A program made the position numbers and the translations under genes. A DNA stretch of 64,000 nucleotides, taken from NCBI RefSeq assembly GCF_022811925.1, contig NZ_CP065511.1, positions 5,147,001 through 5,211,000 of the forward strand, written 5' to 3'. Positions 54,080 to 62,731 of the stretch are shown piece after piece (within the stretch, counting starts at the first letter, position 1; each line of letters begins with the position of its first letter). This DNA is from Cytobacillus oceanisediminis (GTDB taxonomy: Bacteria > Bacillota > Bacilli > Bacillales > Cytobacillaceae). Under the pieces are notes generated by a model. It was given only the letters and a program-made list of their open reading frames with translations, made no database searches and had not been told where the DNA came from.

Positions 54080-54967
54080 TTAACATTTATTGAGTAATTT
54101 TTCCATTTCGGATTCAATAATTTGGATGAATTTATCATTTCTTTGCAGTTGCAAGATATAAATGGCTTTCTGAAGGAACTCTATACCCTTTTCTTTATTG
54201 CCAAATTTTATATAATTTTCTCCACTTTGATAGTGCAAATTAGCAAACAAATATTGTATTTCTTCATGTATACAAATCTCAATTCCCTTTTGGCAATATA
54301 CCAGGGATTCCTGGAATTCCCCGATCTCTGTTAAGGCTTGGGATAAACCAAACAAAATCCTGACTTTCCCTCTGCTCTCAAGGATATGCGGAAGTTTCTC
54401 CAAATCATTAAGCCCTTTTTTGAACATGGAAATAGCTTCCGTATAAAGGTTCATATCTTTATATAAAATAGCGATACTTGTTAATATTTCGACTTCTCTT
54501 TCCGATAAGTTTACCCTTTTTTCATTTGTAAGGTCTAAGGCGCCGTGCAGCAGCTCTATCGCTTTATCAAAATCATTCTCAAGATAAAACACACAGATGC
54601 CCTGATGCCATACTAAAAATTGCTTCAGCATGACAGGCTGGAAAATCGGATTCTCCAATTCCTTTTGGACAATTTCGTAAATCGCCTGATAATTCCAATT
54701 CCGCTTGTGCTTATTAATAATCTGCATAACAGCTGTAGAATAATTTATGGTAGACTTCGAGGCGATATTAAAGAAGTACGTAAGATCAATATTCATTTTA
54801 TTTGCTAATTGATTCAGCGTCTCCAGACTTGGATACGCTTTCTCTTTTTCAAAGGAAACTAGCTCCTCTTCAGAGCATATGCCTTCTGCCAGTTCCTTAA
54901 CACTTAATCCTTTATACTGACGAAAAGATTGTAAGCTGTCGCCAATTAAATACTCACTTAAATTCAT
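54080..54967 (-). CDS. PlcR-like HTH-TPR regulator (RRNPP family)
   Basis: A 295-residue protein with an N-terminal Xre-type helix-turn-helix (about residues 10-64: LQSFRQYKGLSVKELAEGIC, YPSLETLNQLANKMNID) and then about 230 residues of TPR helices (WHQGICVFYLENDFDKAIEL, VEILTSIAILYKDMNLYTEA, VYCQKGIEICIHEEIQYLFA). Size and layout match PlcR (285 residues), whose TPR domain binds the imported peptide PapR. The next gene downstream encodes a secreted repeat peptide, the expected partner. The typical PlcR box TATGNAN4TNCATA was not found within this window upstream of it. Ligand and target genes are inferred. Confidence 0.85.
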   Translation of the reverse strand: MNLSEYLIGDSLQSFRQYKGLSVKELAEGICSEEELVSFEKEKAYPSLETLNQLANKMNIDLTYFFNIASKSTINYSTAVMQIINKHKRNWNYQAIYEIVQKELENPIFQPVMLKQFLVWHQGICVFYLENDFDKAIELLHGALDLTNEKRVNLSEREVEILTSIAILYKDMNLYTEAISMFKKGLNDLEKLPHILESRGKVRILFGLSQALTEIGEFQESLVYCQKGIEICIHEEIQYLFANLHYQSGENYIKFGNKEKGIEFLQKAIYILQLQRNDKFIQIIESEMEKLLNKC

Positions 54968-55281
54968 CAGCTTTCCCTCACTTAGTATAATTAATAGTAT
55001 TATCCTACCACAAAAAGTATAGTATCGTTAAAGATTCAGGAGTGTACAGGAACTGCATCAGTCTATATGCGGTACGTTTGAAGTTCTAAGATTGAAGAGT
55101 CTACTGTAAAACGAAACTTAACGGGGAAAAACATCTTCGCAGTTACATTAAATTTAACCCCACTATATATTATTCGATAGTACCAGCAAATATCCTTTCA
55201 TTAATTAGAAATTTTATATATCTCTTTTACTTCGAATGCAGGCAACTTTATTAATTACTTCAATCCCGCGGTGTTTCAATG
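54968..55281. promoter_or_regulatory. Upstream region of the PlcR-like regulator
   Basis: No gene is present. On the minus strand, TTGTGG and TATACT hexamers about 18 bases apart lie some 20-45 bases before the regulator start, a possible housekeeping promoter. An AT-rich block AATAGTATTATCC lies there too. No clear PlcR box or other operator was seen. Confidence 0.35.
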
Positions 55282-55312
55282 CAAAATAAAAACCCTTCTA
55301 TACAGAGGGTTA
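55282..55312 (-). terminator. Terminator of the 50-residue ORF
   Basis: On the minus strand AACCCTCTG pairs with the AGAAGGGTT arm, followed by TTTTATTTTGC. It is about 36 bases past the stop. Confidence 0.75.
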
Positions 55313-55348
55313 ATTTAACATTCATATTTTATTTACTATTTGGTTTCG

Positions 55349-55501
55349 TTAATTTCCAACTATTTTTCTCAAGTCATTTTCAATTTCTGATAGAAGCTGG
55401 TTAACGCTAATTTCTTTTTCCCCAACACCCTTTTCATATGCTTTGGTAAGCATGTCCAAAAAAAGCTGATTTAATGTATCGAGACCTTCTTTACCCAGCA
55501 A
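55349..55501 (-). CDS. Small helical protein, unknown
   Basis: A 50-residue protein starting at TTG 55501, chosen for the exact AGGAGGAG 8 bases upstream. The open frame runs 13 codons further to a TTG at 55540, but that start has no ribosome site. The sequence (LDTLNQLFLDMLTKAYEKGV, then SVNQLLSEIENDLRKIVGN) is amphipathic and probably two helices, without a signal peptide. It has its own terminator and lies between two PlcR-like regulators. No family is recognised. Confidence 0.6.
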   Translation of the reverse strand: MLGKEGLDTLNQLFLDMLTKAYEKGVGEKEISVNQLLSEIENDLRKIVGN

Positions 55502-55830
55502 TTTTTTAACTCCTCCTATTTTTCTATCATTCTTAGACAATATTCTATTTTATTTTCTATCATTTGACAATACTTTTCCAGTTATTAAACAAAAAGAACC
55601 GCTTCCGATAGGGAAGCGGCTGAAACTGGAGATTTAAAAGGATGTAAACATCAGTTGCAGTTAGGTTTCTTTCCTAAATGCATTTCACATTATTCATTAA
55701 AACATTAATATACAATTCATGTATCATTGATTATTACTCATTATTAATGGTTTTCAGTTCTAAATCTCTTGTTAATACAGGTTTTTAATAGTAAATATAA
55801 CTATAAGAATATTTTTCAGGGGGTAATCGT
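55502..55830. other. Intergenic region with an orphan terminator hairpin
   Basis: CCGCTTCC (55599-55606) pairs with GGAAGCGG (55612-55619). On the minus strand TTCTTTTTGTTT follows, a full intrinsic terminator. No ORF with a ribosome site lies on the minus strand between 55620 and 55830. It therefore ends an untranslated RNA, or acts as an attenuator in front of the 50-residue ORF. Confidence 0.5.
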
Positions 55831-56712
55831 TTGGATTTTTCTGTAATCGGAAAAAAAATCAAAGAGTTAAGAAAATCAGCAGGTTTTTCCCAAAAAGATC
55901 TGGCAAAAGATATATGTACCCAAGCGCAAATAAGTAAAATCGAAAATGGGGATGTCCTTCCTTTAGCATCCACTTTATATTTTATATCACAAAGGCTGGG
56001 GGTTGATATCAATTACTTCTTTGAACACGGAACAACCCCAAGGCTTGATTATGTTCAGGAAGTTAAAAACCAGCTGAAAATGGCCAGGCGTAAACTTGAT
56101 TATCCCCTTATAAAAGAGATTGTGGAAATTGAAGAAAAAAATCCGCTTTTTACATCCAACAAGAAAAATTTTCAAATTCTCCTCTGGCATAAAGGGATTT
56201 ACAAATATCATGTCGATCATCAGATAGAGGAAGCACTTTTATTTATCGATAGAGCCGTAGATTTGACATTTGAGAAAGTGTGGAGTGAAAGAGAAATCGA
56301 GATTCTGAATAGCAAAGGAATCTTACTATATGAGGTAGGGAGATACACGGATGCCCTTGATATATATCTTCGTGCCATGAGCCATTTAGGGGAGATCGTT
56401 TATTTAAATGATGAAACAATACGCAGCAGAATCCTTTATAATGCGGCAAAAACCTATACAGACCTAGAGGACTATGACCATTCTACTAAACTCTGCCATA
56501 AGGCTATTGAAATCTGCTTAGAAAAAGATCAGTTATTTCTATTGGGACATCTTCATTATCATATTGGATATAATTATGAACTCAGAGAACAGTTTGTTTT
56601 GGCGAAAAAGTACATGGAACAGGCTCTTGATATTTTCCGTCTTCAAAGAGATGAAAGATATAATGACTTTATAAGTGGAAAAGTGGCAATTTTCGACAGA
56701 AATATCCAATAG
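55831..56712 (+). CDS. Second PlcR-like HTH-TPR regulator
   Basis: A 293-residue paralogue-like protein with an N-terminal Xre helix-turn-helix (about residues 7-60: GKKIKELRKSAGFSQKDLAK, TQAQISKIENGDVLPLASTL) and a TPR array (LWHKGIYKYHVDHQIEEALL, EILNSKGILLYEVGRYTDAL, KLCHKAIEICLEKDQLFLLG). Start is TTG at 55831 with GGGGG 6-10 bases upstream. It has the same domain plan as the regulator at 54080, but no peptide precursor follows it: the next gene is a wall hydrolase 141 bases away. It may be an orphan, or may sense the neighbour's peptide. Confidence 0.85.
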   Translation: MDFSVIGKKIKELRKSAGFSQKDLAKDICTQAQISKIENGDVLPLASTLYFISQRLGVDINYFFEHGTTPRLDYVQEVKNQLKMARRKLDYPLIKEIVEIEEKNPLFTSNKKNFQILLWHKGIYKYHVDHQIEEALLFIDRAVDLTFEKVWSEREIEILNSKGILLYEVGRYTDALDIYLRAMSHLGEIVYLNDETIRSRILYNAAKTYTDLEDYDHSTKLCHKAIEICLEKDQLFLLGHLHYHIGYNYELREQFVLAKKYMEQALDIFRLQRDERYNDFISGKVAIFDRNIQ

Positions 56713-56795
56713 TCACCACGACATAAGTCGACAGTCCCTTGTTATTGTAAAATAATAGTTACTTTTTTGTATAATCATGTAAAAATATGATCTTT

Positions 56796-56837
56796 TTGGA
56801 CGATATATGTGATAAAATGGTACAAAAATACGTCCAA
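56796..56837 (+). promoter_or_regulatory. Inverted repeat next to the ribosome site of the NlpC/P60 gene
   Basis: TTGGACG (56796-56802) pairs with CGTCCAA (56831-56837). The right arm abuts AAGGAG, the ribosome site of the LysM-NlpC gene. The hairpin could be a DNA operator or an RNA that limits translation. A TATAAT at 56769-56774 may be the promoter. Confidence 0.35.
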
Positions 56838-56853
56838 GGAGTGATTTGGAAAA

Positions 56854-57918
56854 GTGAAAAAACAGATGGTTTCAATTGCTGCTGCAGCAATGCTTTCTTC
56901 AGCCTTTGCCTCTCAGGCTTCCGCTGATACATACATAGTTAAAAAAGGGGATACCCTGTATCATCTGGCTATTAAATACAAAACTACTGTAACAGATATT
57001 AAAAAAGCCAATAATTTAAATTCCGATTTTCTATCAATCAATCAACCTCTTCAAATACCAGGTACAGCAGAAAAACCTGAATCCAATCAGCCATCAGGCG
57101 GCACTGCAGCGCCTGCACCAACTAATACTGCCAAAACTTACACAGTTAAAAGCGGGGATACTCTATCTAAAATTGCATTAAATCATAATATTAGTTTAAA
57201 AGATTTAATGAGCTGGAATGGGCTTAGCACACATTTAATATACCCTGGACAGGTCTTTAAGGTTTCAAAATCTGTTGGAAACACTTCGGGAGATACTCAA
57301 GGGCAGACAGGTTCCACCCCAGCACCGTCAGCACCTTCCAATGGCGGCAGTTCAGAGGTATATGTAGTTAAAAAAGGGGATACTCTAGGCGGCATTGCTG
57401 CTAAGTATAAGACTACTGTTCAACAGATTAAAACATGGAATAAACTGAGTTCTGATTTAATCTTGATTGGACAAAAGCTAAATTTAAGTGCAAGCCAGGA
57501 TTCAAGTGAATCTGTCTCTAACGGGAAGCCAAACAATAATGAGCAGACAGACAATGGGGCAGCGTCATCGGTTCTTGCTGAAGCACAGAAACATATAGGT
57601 GTTCCATATCAATGGGGTGGCCAAACTCCTTCAGGCTTTGACTGCAGCGGGTTCATCTATTATGTTCTAAAGCAGACAGGCTCAAAAATGGGACGCTACT
57701 CTTCAGAAGGGTACTACAGCCGTTCTTTTTATGTGAACACACCTCAGCCTGGCGATTTAGTATTTTTTGAGAATACATATAAGAAAGGCATTTCTCACTT
57801 AGGTTTCTATGTAGGAAATAATAAATTTATCCACGCCGGCTCCTCGGGCGTTGAAGTTTCCAGTCTGGATAATTCATATTGGAAGAGCCATTTTGATGGA
57901 TTTAAACGATTTTACTAG
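56854..57918 (+). CDS. LysM-NlpC/P60 cell-wall endopeptidase
   Basis: A 354-residue secreted DL-endopeptidase. It has a signal peptide (about 1-24), then three LysM domains (about 25-69, 98-141 and 170-213) with [40 protein letters not shown] and [20 protein letters not shown], separated by Pro/Ser/Thr linkers. The NlpC/P60 domain starts at about 240. Its catalytic Cys is in [13 protein letters not shown] (about 264), and His residues are in SHLGFYVG and KFIHAGS. This is the LytF/CwlS plan: it cuts the D-Glu-meso-DAP bond. GTG start with AAGGAG upstream. Confidence 0.93.
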   Translation: MKKQMVSIAAAAMLSSAFASQASADTYIVKKGDTLYHLAIKYKTTVTDIKKANNLNSDFLSINQPLQIPGTAEKPESNQPSGGTAAPAPTNTAKTYTVKSGDTLSKIALNHNISLKDLMSWNGLSTHLIYPGQVFKVSKSVGNTSGDTQGQTGSTPAPSAPSNGGSSEVYVVKKGDTLGGIAAKYKTTVQQIKTWNKLSSDLILIGQKLNLSASQDSSESVSNGKPNNNEQTDNGAASSVLAEAQKHIGVPYQWGGQTPSGFDCSGFIYYVLKQTGSKMGRYSSEGYYSRSFYVNTPQPGDLVFFENTYKKGISHLGFYVGNNKFIHAGSSGVEVSSLDNSYWKSHFDGFKRFY

Positions 57919-57948
57919 GACACCTTTTTACAGGTGTCTTTTTTCATA
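57919..57948 (+). terminator. Terminator of LysM-NlpC gene
   Basis: GACACCT and AGGTGTC form a hairpin followed by TTTTTT, directly after the stop. Confidence 0.85.
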
Positions 57949-58014
57949 TTTGGAAGGAAAATACATATATTTTGAAGAATGATATAGATAGCGGGGTCTA
58001 AAGGAGGAGATCAA

Positions 58015-58314
58015 ATGAACATCGTAGGCATTATTACATTTTTGTCATTATCTTTATTATTGATGAGTCTTCTTTTAATTTATTCCAAGCTTAAGCATCA
58101 GACGCCAGGCAAGCTGGCTGCGATTATTGTTTTTTTCCTTTTGAATGCAGTACCCCTTGTGTATGTTGTCTATATAGAACAAAGCATGGACTATGCGAGC
58201 AGCTCCTTTACACTTGGCTCAGCTTTTATGATTATATGGCTGATTACAGCCGTAATCCTGTTCTTCGGCATCCTGTTTAGGGTCCGGTCAGGAAAGGAAG
58301 ATCCTTATTATTAG
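58015..58314 (+). CDS. Small three-span membrane protein
   Basis: A 99-residue protein with hydrophobic segments at about residues 4-23, 34-53 and 66-87, and a short charged tail (RSGKEDPYY). AAAGGAGGAG 5 bases before the ATG is a strong start signal. No family is recognised. It is closed by a bidirectional terminator shared with yknX. Confidence 0.65.
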   Translation: MNIVGIITFLSLSLLLMSLLLIYSKLKHQTPGKLAAIIVFFLLNAVPLVYVVYIEQSMDYASSSFTLGSAFMIIWLITAVILFFGILFRVRSGKEDPYY

Positions 58315-58321
58315 CCATAAA

Positions 58322-58353
58322 GAAACCAGCAGCACATATGGCTGCTGGTTTTT
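58322..58353. terminator. Bidirectional terminator
   Basis: AAACCAGCAGC pairs with GCTGCTGGTTT around ACATATG, with T-runs on both strands. It lies between convergent genes and ends the yknWX-like operon exactly where yknY would be expected. Confidence 0.85.
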
Positions 58354-58354
58354 C

Positions 58355-59569
58355 CTATCTGGAAAGAAATCCTCTTGATGTGTACTTCAGCATGTCTTTC
58401 TTTCTTAACTCCTTTAAGTCTTTCTTTTTCAGTTTTTTCGGTTCCATTGATGTGATGAAGGGAAAATCTGATTTTAAAAATGGCGGTCTTTCCAGAAGAA
58501 TAAGCTCTCCATTCTCAACCCCTTCTTTCACTTCCTGTGTCTGGTTAATCTTGATGCCTGTCTCGATTTTTTTTCTTTCCACCCGGCCATTTGTCTGAAT
58601 TACGTATGTATATTTACCTTTCTTCGCCTTCTTAACCGCTTCGGCTGGAACAGTCAGGGTATCCATCACTTCATTTGTTACGATTCGGACATCTACATGC
58701 TCACCATGGAAGCTTTCAAGCTCGTTTGATTCATCTATTGCAATAGAAAATTCATAACGGCTCTCTGTTTCTGCATGTGGTACTGAAGTAGGGTGGTTTA
58801 AAATCTTTTCAATGGTTCCATTAATCTTTTTATTGCTGCCTTCCGGTGTGATGAATACCTTCATCCCTTCCGCAGCTTTTTTAATTTCCTGCTCAGAAAA
58901 AACCCCTGTGACCTTCTGCTCATTGGAAATGACAGTTACCACAGGATTAGTGAGATCATGCTTAATGCTTTTTACTGTCCCGTCAATTTCGCTTTCTACT
59001 GTAAGATTTAAAAGACTTTCATCCGCAGATTCGATCAGGTCCTCGTACTTTTCGATTTCACTATCAATTCTGCTAATTTGCAGCTCTTTTTCATAAATAT
59101 CCCGTTCAAGTGTTTGTATCATATATACATTCGGATTAGGCTGGTCCTCTTCAACGGGTGCACTGGAAAGGGTTCTTTGCATGCTTTCCAGATCACTAAT
59201 ATGGCTTTCAAGATTTTCTTGTTCGTTTTCCAGTTTATCCTTTTCAATTTGGAATTCTTCCTTTGTGAGTGTAATGTCATCCGGAGAATACTCAAATAAC
59301 CCTGTACCCTGCTGAACTTCATCACCTTTTTCGACGAGAAATCCTTTGAATGTGCCAGTTGAATTTTCATAGTAAAAATGCTGTTCTTCTTTCGGGGCCA
59401 ATACACCTCTTGCCGGCATGGTTTCAAGAAGATCCTGTTTTTTTACAGATGTCCATTCATCAACATGGTAAGTCCTGTTTATTTTTTCATTTTTAAGAAA
59501 TAGCAAGGTGATGTTACAAGCCAAAAAGAGAACCACAGCACCTGCTAACAATCTTGCTTTCCAAGTCAT
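58355..59569 (-). CDS. HlyD/RND-type membrane fusion protein (YknX-like)
   Basis: A 404-residue efflux adaptor with one N-terminal membrane helix (residues 5-24), a barrel-sandwich hybrid half near 70-95 (GFLVEKGDEVQQGTGLFEYS), a coiled coil at about 100-200, the second hybrid half (SEIDGTVKSIKHDLTNPVV) and a beta-barrel region (VPAEAVKKAKKGKYTYVIQT). In B. subtilis YknX partners YknY (ATPase) and YknZ (permease), with YknW, against the cannibalism toxin SDP. Here yknW precedes it but yknYZ do not follow. Confidence 0.8.
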   Translation of the reverse strand: MTWKARLLAGAVVLFLACNITLLFLKNEKINRTYHVDEWTSVKKQDLLETMPARGVLAPKEEQHFYYENSTGTFKGFLVEKGDEVQQGTGLFEYSPDDITLTKEEFQIEKDKLENEQENLESHISDLESMQRTLSSAPVEEDQPNPNVYMIQTLERDIYEKELQISRIDSEIEKYEDLIESADESLLNLTVESEIDGTVKSIKHDLTNPVVTVISNEQKVTGVFSEQEIKKAAEGMKVFITPEGSNKKINGTIEKILNHPTSVPHAETESRYEFSIAIDESNELESFHGEHVDVRIVTNEVMDTLTVPAEAVKKAKKGKYTYVIQTNGRVERKKIETGIKINQTQEVKEGVENGELILLERPPFLKSDFPFITSMEPKKLKKKDLKELRKKDMLKYTSRGFLSR

Positions 59570-59585
59570 TAAAGAATCCCCTCAC

Positions 59586-60248
59586 TTATATAAGCTTTTC
59601 CAGGTGGATGGATGAGAGTAAAGCTGAAACAATCACAAAAAACAGATGCGTTCCGAGTAACACCAAAATAAGAAAGCGGGGGCTTCTTTCGGAAACGACT
59701 TTTAAGTACTTATATTGCAGGACAAGTGTCCAGATTTTAAATAATGTTATTGCAGAAAGCGTATAGATTAGTAACTCAGGGAATGCTGAGGCTTGAGCAA
59801 TAATGCCGAATGAGAATATAGAGGAATTGGTATTTATTCCTAAAAACAAAAAGATTGGAATATTGATTATCTTTTCAGTTAGAAGAATCAGCAAAACCAT
59901 TAATTGAATGCTTATCAGTTTTTTATACTCGACCTCGACAAGGGTCCAAAAGAACAGAGAAGGCACAAAAATGACCAAAATGGCATAAACAATCCCCCAG
60001 ATAACTTGCCCTGCTCCAAAGAAAAGCTTATACAGTTCATACTCGCTTCTCGAAAGGTCTATAAGGCTTCTCGATGCTTGCTCACTTCCAATGCCAAAGA
60101 AGGCACTGACCCCAAAAACTAGCGCACTTAAAAGGATTAATAGCAACACCTGTTTCCATAAACCAGACAGACTTTCCTCTTTCCTCAACTGATGCGAAAT
60201 TGTATATGGCTCCTTCAATCCTCTCAGAAGCGGTACCCGATAGCCCAT
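59586..60248 (-). CDS. Yip1-family membrane protein (YknW-like)
   Basis: A 220-residue protein with five to six predicted membrane spans (VLLLILLSALVFGVSAFFGI, VIWGIVYAILVIFVPSLFFW, FLILVLLGTHLFFVIVSALL) and a cytoplasmic N-terminus, fitting the Yip1 domain. It lies 16 bases before the YknX-like adaptor gene on the same strand, the yknW-yknX order of B. subtilis. In that species YknW helps assemble the YknXYZ transporter. The name is by context and topology rather than a sharp motif. Confidence 0.72.
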   Translation of the reverse strand: MGYRVPLLRGLKEPYTISHQLRKEESLSGLWKQVLLLILLSALVFGVSAFFGIGSEQASRSLIDLSRSEYELYKLFFGAGQVIWGIVYAILVIFVPSLFFWTLVEVEYKKLISIQLMVLLILLTEKIINIPIFLFLGINTNSSIFSFGIIAQASAFPELLIYTLSAITLFKIWTLVLQYKYLKVVSERSPRFLILVLLGTHLFFVIVSALLSSIHLEKLI

Positions 60249-60537
60249 AAAGAATCCTCCAACACTGTAATCTACTATTCTTTTATCTTACCTCAAAATC
60301 AAAATTTTGGGAAATAGGTAGAATTGTGCAGAATTGAGGCCTTGTCATCCTAAATGATTGTCGAAAAGGCTAAGAGATACGTATTTTCTTTATTTTTTTC
60401 CTTTTTCCATAATAATCGTGTCAGAATTTGCAAAAACTTTTGTTGTTTCAAGCTACTAAAAAGGCGGTATAGATAAGTAAGAATTTTACAACTATGTCCT
60501 TGTCACGAGAGTTATAAAAATTGAGGAGGGCTTACTA
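60249..60537. other. Intergenic region, nothing recognised
   Basis: AT-rich sequence upstream of the divergent yknW-like and small plus-strand ORFs. No strong promoter, repeat or RNA structure was recognised. Confidence 0.3.
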
Positions 60538-60642
60538 ATGAAAATAAAAGCTGGAAACTGGAGAATGCTGAGTGAGCAGGAGAAGCTGTTTATTTTGGAG
60601 GCTGTCAGCTTTTTTCAGTCGAGAACGAAAAAACGCCGGTAA
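60538..60642 (+). CDS. Small basic peptide ORF, 34 residues
   Basis: ATG at 60538 preceded by GAGGAGGG at 7-9 bases. The product starts MKIKAGNWRMLSEQEKLFIL and ends in SRTKKRR; it is hydrophilic and basic, without a signal peptide. The strong ribosome site favours translation. No family is recognised. A GGCAC/GTGCC inverted repeat lies at about 60691-60740 downstream. Confidence 0.45.
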   Translation: MKIKAGNWRMLSEQEKLFILEAVSFFQSRTKKRR

Positions 60643-60811
60643 GCTATATGGGGATTCAATATTTTTACTATACAGTTTTTCTATTGATTTAGGCACTACA
60701 AGTCTTTACATAACGCAAAGGCTGTGGTGCCTAATTACTTTGCCCCGTTATGAGAAATGCCCCTAATTCATTTTGGGCTAACCCTTCTATTCCATATTTC
60801 CCGATGGCCTC

Positions 60812-61450
60812 TTAGTATTTCAGCGCAACATTCTTAACCTGCGTATAATTCCGCAGAGCCTCCAACCCTTTTTCCCTGCCAAATCCGCTATGCTTGTACC
60901 CGCGAAAAGGATGAGTAATGCCGGCGCCAGCTCCGTAGTGATTAATAAAGACCCGGCCGCATTCCGATGCATCTGCAACCCGGTGGGCACGGCTGGCATT
61001 CTCGGTCCACACTCCTGCTACAAGACCGTATGGGGTGCCGTTTGCAATGTCAATGGCCTCTTCTTCTGTTTCTAACGTGGTGACTGTTAGAACCGGTCCA
61101 AAGATTTCCTCATGCGCAAGGTGGTGGTCTGCCGGAACATTGTCAAAAATCGTCGGCGCAGGTAGTACCCTGATTCGCACCCTTCGACTGGCTGGCGTTT
61201 TCCTCCTGTTGCCACCCGAATTCCATCATCCTCAGCCACCTGCAGATAAGCCTGAATCCGTTCGAATTGCTTTTGGTTTAACACGGGTCCGAGGTCAGGA
61301 TTATTGATTCCCGATCCAATGGCCAGCTTTTCCATGGCCGCAGCAGGCTTCAGCACGGCGGCATTGCCGGTTGCAATAGAAACCGCAATGCTCCGTGCTG
61401 TGATTTGCAGCGGGTAATTCCAAGGGATGATCAAACTGGTGCTATGGGCC
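60812..61450 (-). pseudogene. Aldehyde dehydrogenase relic
   Basis: Clear ALDH family pieces in a broken gene. It lacks the first 130 or so residues and begins at LIIPWNYPLQITARSIAV. After VLKPAAAMEK it jumps straight to LAIGSGINNPDLGPVLNQ, losing roughly 150 residues that would hold the GxTGSxxxG loop, the catalytic Glu and the catalytic Cys. A one-base shift near 61163 then separates GYYL from APTIFDNVPADHHLAHEEIF, after which the C-terminus (HYGAGAGITHPFRGYKHSGF) is intact to TAA-type stop at 60812. It cannot be active. The left break abuts the gltS terminator. Confidence 0.88.
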
Positions 61451-61466
61451 CGGCTGAAGTTTGTCG

Positions 61467-61499
61467 AAAAAAATAGGAGCTGAATTTGCTTCAGCCCCT
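61467..61499 (-). terminator. Terminator of gltS
   Basis: GAGCTGAA and TTCAGCCC arms form a hairpin (61475-61499). The minus strand continues TATTTTTTT. It is 9 bases past the gltS stop. Confidence 0.85.
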
Positions 61500-61507
61500 A
61501 GAATTTA

Positions 61508-62716
61508 TTAGTTCAATAAATTAATGCTTGTAATAATGATTGGCATGGCGAATACATCGATTAGAAACGCGCCAACAATTGGCACAATTAAAAAGGCTTT
61601 TGGGGATGGACCAAAGCGTTCAGTAATGGCACCCATATTGGCCATTGCATTGGGAGTGGCTCCTAGGCCATGACCGGTGAAGCCTCCCACCATAACAGCT
61701 GCATCATAATCTTTACCCAGTAACCTAAATAGAACAAATACTCCTGCAGCCACAATGAATACAACTTGAATTAAAACAATCATTAACATTGGAAGCGCTA
61801 AACCCGCCACTTCCCAAAGCTTAATACTCATTAATGCCATGGAAAGGAAAATGCCAAGAGTTACGTCGCCAATTAAGCTAATACTCTTCATATCCACAAT
61901 GCTTTTATTAAAGCTATCCAGAATGTTTCTGACTATAACTGCTACAAACATTGCTCCAACATAGCTAGGGAGCACAAAGCCTGTAACGCTGGAGAATAGC
62001 TCACCCAAATAGGAACCGGCAGCCATACAAAAAGTTATGATTAAGATCTGTACCATGAATTTTTGGGAATTGAAATCAAAGGCAGATTTCCCCGTTGCGT
62101 CTTCATTAGCCGCTGCCGCCTCTACTGATGCATCGGCTTCTGATGGATCCAATTTGTACTTTGTAATAAGATATTTAACTGTAGGTCCTCCGACTAAGCC
62201 TCCAGCAATTAACCCAAATGTAGCTGCTGCAAGGCCCACTGAAAGAGCTGAATTTACTCCCAATTCCTCAATTGTTCCGCCAAATGCAGTGGCAGCTCCA
62301 TGCCCCCCTTCCATGGACACAGCACCAACCATTACTCCTAATAAAGGGTCAAGCCCTAAAACACTGGCCAGAGAAATTCCAATAACACTCTGGCATAATG
62401 CCAATACCCCGCACGCAAGCCAATATATAACCAGAAGTTTCCCGCCGAGCTTTACCAATTGAAAGCTCGCTCCCAGCCCGACCGTCGTGAAGAATGCCAG
62501 CATGAATAAACCTTGCAGTGAAGTATCCAATGTTATTGTTATAAGTCCTGTCTGTTTTAATATTGTTACTAGAATAGCAAATAACAAACCGCCAACCACT
62601 GGTGCAGGAATGCAAAACCGTTTTAAAAATGAAACTTTATTAACCAGGAATCCTCCACCTATGAGTAAAGCAACCGCCAAAAAGATGGTGGTAACATTAT
62701 TTAATGCCAAGTCCAT
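61508..62716 (-). CDS. gltS: Sodium/glutamate symporter
   Basis: A 402-residue integral membrane protein of the ESS family that imports glutamate with Na+. It has two inverted repeats of five spans. Family motifs include CIPAPVVGGLLFAILVTI, VSMEGGHGAATAFGGTIEEL and the matching VGGFTGHGLGATPNAMANMG, which form the two re-entrant loops. It lies 16 bases after hutG, so histidine-derived glutamate metabolism and glutamate transport are probably co-transcribed. Confidence 0.93.
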   Translation of the reverse strand: MDLALNNVTTIFLAVALLIGGGFLVNKVSFLKRFCIPAPVVGGLLFAILVTILKQTGLITITLDTSLQGLFMLAFFTTVGLGASFQLVKLGGKLLVIYWLACGVLALCQSVIGISLASVLGLDPLLGVMVGAVSMEGGHGAATAFGGTIEELGVNSALSVGLAAATFGLIAGGLVGGPTVKYLITKYKLDPSEADASVEAAAANEDATGKSAFDFNSQKFMVQILIITFCMAAGSYLGELFSSVTGFVLPSYVGAMFVAVIVRNILDSFNKSIVDMKSISLIGDVTLGIFLSMALMSIKLWEVAGLALPMLMIVLIQVVFIVAAGVFVLFRLLGKDYDAAVMVGGFTGHGLGATPNAMANMGAITERFGPSPKAFLIVPIVGAFLIDVFAMPIIITSINLLN

Positions 62717-62731
62717 ATTGTACCCCCTAGA

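Noticed and set aside
62037..62462. Plus-strand frames opposite gltS and hutG
   Set aside because: They are antisense shadows of well-conserved genes without start signals.
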